Of a stretch of 9,900 nucleotides of DNA, positions 7,587-9,900 are shown in pieces. The position numbers were made by a program, and so were the translations under genes. The notes under the pieces are model-generated. The model saw only the letters and a program-made list of their open reading frames with translations. It had not been told where the DNA came from and ran no database searches. Source of the stretch: Myxococcales bacterium (GTDB lineage: Bacteria > Myxococcota_A > UBA9160 > SMWR01); contig JACZXC010000077.1 of NCBI GenBank assembly GCA_022571825.1, positions 1-9,900 on the forward strand. The letters run 5' to 3'. Every line of letters starts with the position of its first letter. The first letter of the stretch is position 1.

Positions 7587-7613
7587 ATCAAACAAAACAC
7601 TGTTTTATTTGAT
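7587..7613. promoter_or_regulatory. 27-bp near-perfect AT-rich palindrome, probable operator upstream of lrp
   Basis: Arms ATCAAACAAAACA (7587-7599) and TGTTTTATTTGAT (7601-7613) pair at 12 of 13 positions around a central C at 7600; the only mismatch is 7593/7607. It begins directly after the GDPD stop codon and lies about 65 bases upstream of the likely lrp transcript start. Its dyad symmetry and AT content suit a dimeric regulator such as Lrp/AsnC, possibly the neighbouring gene product acting on its own promoter. A weak AT hairpin at the end of the GDPD transcript is the alternative, but it lacks a GC stem. Confidence 0.5.
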
Positions 7614-7630
7614 GTATTAGGGCTATTCGT

Positions 7631-7660
7631 TTGACAAATATCGGTCCTATACCGTATTCA
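7631..7660 (+). promoter_or_regulatory. Putative sigma-70-type promoter of lrp-gltB
   Basis: TTGACA (7631-7636) is a perfect -35 hexamer within an AT-rich island. The best -10 candidate is TATTCA (7655-7660) at 18-base spacing, matching only 3 of 6 positions, so the promoter may need an activator. Transcription would begin near 7667, which favours the ATG at 7686 over the one at 7662. Confidence 0.5.
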
Positions 7661-7666
7661 TATGGT
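7637..7666. promoter_or_regulatory. Overlapping inverted repeats across the lrp promoter spacer and -10 region
   Basis: AATATCGGT (7637-7645) and ACCGTATT (7651-7658) are inverted copies apart from one extra T at 7641, separated by CCTAT. The second arm is also half of another dyad, ACCGTAT (7651-7657) and ATATGGT (7660-7666), which pairs at 6 of 7 positions. Together they cover the -35/-10 spacer and the predicted transcript start, where a bound regulator would block RNA polymerase. Confidence 0.35.
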
Positions 7667-7685
7667 CTATTTTAGAAGATCACAA

Positions 7686-8228
7686 ATGAAGTTCAGCCGA
7701 GTCGCGCCCGAGTTCGATGCTACCGATCGCGCCATCCTCGAGCTGCTGCAGGAGGACTGCAAGCAGGCCCTCTCCGCCATCGGGCAGAAGGTCGGCCTCA
7801 AGGCTCCGGCCGTGCTCGAGCGCATTCACAAGTTTGAGGAAGCGGGCGTCGTGGTCGGCTATGTCGCGTTGCTCGACGCGCGCCGCCTGGGCAAGGACGT
7901 CACCGCCTTCATCGGCGTTACCACGGAACAAGCCGGCGTCATCGCCGGCCTGGAGCGCCAAGTCGCGGCCCTCGTCGATGTGTTGGAGTGTCATCACGTG
8001 ACCGGGGCCCACACCCTGATGCTCAAGGTGAAGACCGTCAACACGGAGACCCTCGAAGAGCTGATCGAAAGTATTCGGTCCTTCGACGGGGTGGCCCGCA
8101 CCGAGACCATGGTGGTGCTGTCGACCCACACCGAGAGGTCTCGGATCAGCCTCCACGACAGCGGCGAGTTCGAGACGGGGCAGACCCGACGAAGCAGCGG
8201 TCAGCGACGCCGCAGGTCGGGCTCATGA
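7686..8228 (+). CDS. Lrp/AsnC-family transcriptional regulator
   Basis: Lrp/AsnC proteins bind DNA as dimers that assemble into larger rings and sense amino acids through a RAM domain. From the ATG at 7686 it is 180 residues. The N-terminal winged helix-turn-helix spans about 10-60: FDATDRAILELLQED, then IGQKVGL and the recognition helix leading to ERIHKFEEAGVVVGY. The RAM (ACT-like) domain spans about 70-150, with HHVTGAHTLMLKV (103-115) matching the family's ligand-loop region. Residues from about 157 form an unusual Ser/Arg/Gly-rich basic tail ending in RRRRSGS. The start at 7686 has a weak AGAAG (7674-7678) 7 bases upstream; the ATG at 7662 would add 8 residues but sits at the predicted transcript start. 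The stop overlaps the gltB ATG (ATGA). E. coli Lrp controls gltBD, so this is plausibly a local regulator of gltB and of itself. I assign no specific symbol because the ligand is unknown. Confidence 0.93.
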   Translation: MKFSRVAPEFDATDRAILELLQEDCKQALSAIGQKVGLKAPAVLERIHKFEEAGVVVGYVALLDARRLGKDVTAFIGVTTEQAGVIAGLERQVAALVDVLECHHVTGAHTLMLKVKTVNTETLEELIESIRSFDGVARTETMVVLSTHTERSRISLHDSGEFETGQTRRSSGQRRRRSGS

Positions 8229-9900
8229 GGTTCGACCCGACCCGACCGACCCGACCGACCCGACCGACCCGACCGACCCGACCGACCCGACCGACCCGAC
8301 CGACCCGACCGACAGGGCGCCCCGCCAGACAGGGCCTCTACGACCCCACCCTCGAACACGACGCCTGCGGCGTCGGTTTCGTCGCCAACATCCAAGGCGA
8401 CAAGAGCCACGAAACCATCCACCGGGGCATCGAGGTGCTCGTCCGTCTGGAGCATCGCGGCGCGTGCGGCTGCGATCCCGAGACAGGGGACGGGGCCGGG
8501 GTTTTGATCCAGCTGCCCGATCGCTTCCTGCGGGGCGAAGCGGAGAAGCTCGGCATCGCTCTTCCGCCGGCCGGTGGCTTTGCGTCGGGCATGGTCTTCC
8601 TCGCGGTCGACGAGGCCGACCGCGCCTGGCAGGAGGCGACCTTCGAGGGGGCGGTGGCCGACGAGGGGCAGCGCTTCCTCGGCTGGCGCGACGTACCCCA
8701 CGACTCCTCGCGGATCGGATGGCTGGCCCGGGACACGATGCCCGTGATCCGACAGGTGTTCGTCGGCGCCGCCGACGGCCTCGATCAAGACGCCTTCGAG
8801 CGCAAGCTCTACCTGATCCGACGCGTGTTCGAGAACGCAGCGCGACAGCGCGACGCCTTCTTCTGCGTCCCGAGCCTCTCCAGCCGCACCTTCGTGTTCA
8901 CGGGAATGCTGATGGCGAGCCAGATCGAGTCCTTCTATCCGGATCTGACCGACTCCGCCGTCGAATCGGCGCTCGCCCTGGTCCATTCCCGCTACAGCAC
9001 GAACACCTTCGGCGCCTGGGACCTGGCCCAGCCGTTCCGCTACCTGGCCCACAACGGCGAGATCAATACGCTGCGTGGAAACCGCAACTACATGCACGCC
9101 CGCGAGGGCACCCAGCGCTCGGACCTGTTCGGAGACGACCTCGCCAAGCTCTATCCCCTGATGCGGGAGGGCGCCAGCGACTCGGCGCAGTTCGACAACG
9201 CGCTGGAATTCCTGTGTCTCACGGGACGCGAGCTGCCCGAAGCGATGCTGATGATGATCCCGGAGGCGTGGGAAAATCACACGGCGATGAGCGATGAGCT
9301 GCGCGCCTACTACGAGTACCACTCGTTCCTGATGGAGCCGTGGGATGGCCCCGCCTCGATCGCCTTCACCGACGGGCGCAAGATCGGCGCGGTGCTCGAC
9401 CGCAACGGACTCCGTCCCGCGCGTTGGATCGTCACCCGGGACGGCTTCGTCGTCATGGCCTCCGAGGTGGGGGTCCTGGACGTCGCGCCCGAGAATGTGC
9501 TCCGGAAGGGGCGCTTGCAGCCCGGGCGCATCTTCGTCGTCGATCTGGAGCAGGGTCGCATTGTCGAGGACGAGGAGATCAAGGCCGACTACGTGGCGCG
9601 CCGGCCCTATCGCGCGTGGGTGGACGAGAATCGCATCAAGCTCTCGGATCTGCCCCCGGCGCAGGTGCCCGCGGAGCACCGAATCGATCCAGAGCTGCGC
9701 TTCCGCCTCCAGCAGGTCTTCGGGTACACCAGCGAGGATCTCAAGTGCCTGATCGCGCCGATGGTCGCGGATGCCAAGTGGGCCATCGGGTCGATGGGCG
9801 ATGATGCAGCGCTGGCGTGCCTCTCCGACCGGCCGCGCATGCTCACCCACTACTTCAAGCAGCTCTTCGCGCAGGTGACCAACCCGGCGACGGACTCGAT
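8225..9900 (+). CDS. gltB: Glutamate synthase large subunit, 5' part (truncated by window edge)
   Basis: GltB transfers the amide nitrogen of glutamine to 2-oxoglutarate, giving glutamate; with NADPH-linked GltD it completes ammonia assimilation. The frame is open from the ATG at 8225 to the edge (558 codons of a family-typical roughly 1500). Residues 1-47 are a propeptide containing (Pro-Thr-Arg)8. GLYDPTLEHDACGVGF then places the nucleophile at Cys48, which becomes the N-terminus after cleavage. The type-2 glutamine amidotransferase domain continues with HSRYSTNTF from His254, HNGEIN from His276 and GASDSAQFD around Ser318. The central domain begins near FGYTSEDLKCLIAPMVADA; the FMN and Fe-S domains lie beyond the window. 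There is no in-frame start codon between the repeat and Cys48, so the repeat must be translated. The ATG overlaps the lrp stop as ATGA, with only a weak AGG (8214-8216) upstream, suggesting translational coupling to lrp. It could be a ferredoxin-type enzyme; whether gltD follows would help decide. Confidence 0.95.
   Translation, partial: MRFDPTRPTRPTRPTRPTRPTRPTRPTRPTGRPARQGLYDPTLEHDACGVGFVANIQGDKSHETIHRGIEVLVRLEHRGACGCDPETGDGAGVLIQLPDRFLRGEAEKLGIALPPAGGFASGMVFLAVDEADRAWQEATFEGAVADEGQRFLGWRDVPHDSSRIGWLARDTMPVIRQVFVGAADGLDQDAFERKLYLIRRVFENAARQRDAFFCVPSLSSRTFVFTGMLMASQIESFYPDLTDSAVESALALVHSRYSTNTFGAWDLAQPFRYLAHNGEINTLRGNRNYMHAREGTQRSDLFGDDLAKLYPLMREGASDSAQFDNALEFLCLTGRELPEAMLMMIPEAWENHTAMSDELRAYYEYHSFLMEPWDGPASIAFTDGRKIGAVLDRNGLRPARWIVTRDGFVVMASEVGVLDVAPENVLRKGRLQPGRIFVVDLEQGRIVEDEEIKADYVARRPYRAWVDENRIKLSDLPPAQVPAEHRIDPELRFRLQQVFGYTSEDLKCLIAPMVADAKWAIGSMGDDAALACLSDRPRMLTHYFKQLFAQVTNPATDS
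8237..8313 (+). repeat. Tandem array of a 9-bp unit (CCGACCCGA) within the gltB propeptide
   Basis: Eight perfect copies of CCGACCCGA run from 8237 to 8308, followed by a five-base match to a ninth (8309-8313). In the gltB frame each copy is Pro-Thr-Arg, so gain or loss of units never shifts the frame. A related GACCCGACG occurs just upstream in the end of lrp (8183-8191). There are no spacers between units, so it is a minisatellite-type slippage repeat and not a CRISPR array. Confidence 0.95.

Noticed and set aside
8237..8313. CRISPR array or non-coding repeat
   Set aside because: The units are 9 bp, contiguous and without spacers, and they are read in frame as part of gltB.
8201..9850. 549-residue - strand open frame ending in Ser-Gly-Arg repeats
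   Set aside because: It lies antisense to gltB, which has a full set of conserved motifs. The Ser-Gly-Arg run is only the complement of the 9-bp array.

Overview
The window is GC-rich bacterial chromosome, and nearly all of it is coding on the + strand. Codon third positions are strongly G/C, several genes start with TTG or GTG, and genes overlap by 4 bases at two junctions. Together with the smc-ftsY neighbourhood, this suggests a high-GC Gram-negative of deltaproteobacterial grade (Myxococcota, Desulfobacterota, Binatota or similar). That placement is inference; no rRNA or other lineage marker is present.

Layout from left to right: a 280-base leader with no convincing gene; smc (chromosome condensation ATPase, TTG start); a 174-base gap with a perfect 9-bp palindrome and a probable near-leaderless promoter; ftsY (signal recognition particle receptor, here with an N-terminal membrane anchor); glpK (glycerol kinase); and a glycerophosphodiester phosphodiesterase (GDPD) whose TTG start overlaps the glpK stop. 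Next comes a roughly 100-base AT-rich island (about 31% G+C) carrying a 27-bp near-perfect palindrome, further dyads and a TTGACA box. It is followed by an Lrp/AsnC-family regulator and, overlapping it by ATGA, the 5' part of gltB (glutamate synthase large subunit), which runs off the right edge.

The genes form three functional blocks. smc and ftsY are housekeeping genes (chromosome organisation and membrane protein targeting). glpK and the GDPD gene both make sn-glycerol-3-phosphate, one from glycerol and one from glycerophosphodiesters released from lipids, and are probably co-translated. lrp and gltB are translationally coupled; an Lrp-family protein next to a GltB gene suggests local amino-acid-responsive control of ammonia assimilation, read from the AT-rich promoter region.

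The most unusual structure is a tandem array of a 9-bp unit (8 perfect copies plus a partial ninth) just inside the gltB start. Because 9 is a multiple of three, it is read as (Pro-Thr-Arg)8 in the GltB propeptide, ahead of the catalytic Cys48. I see no CRISPR array, insertion sequence, RNA gene, phage gene or defence gene, and no clear evidence of an undescribed multi-gene system. The findings concern regulatory DNA and unusual features inside known families.
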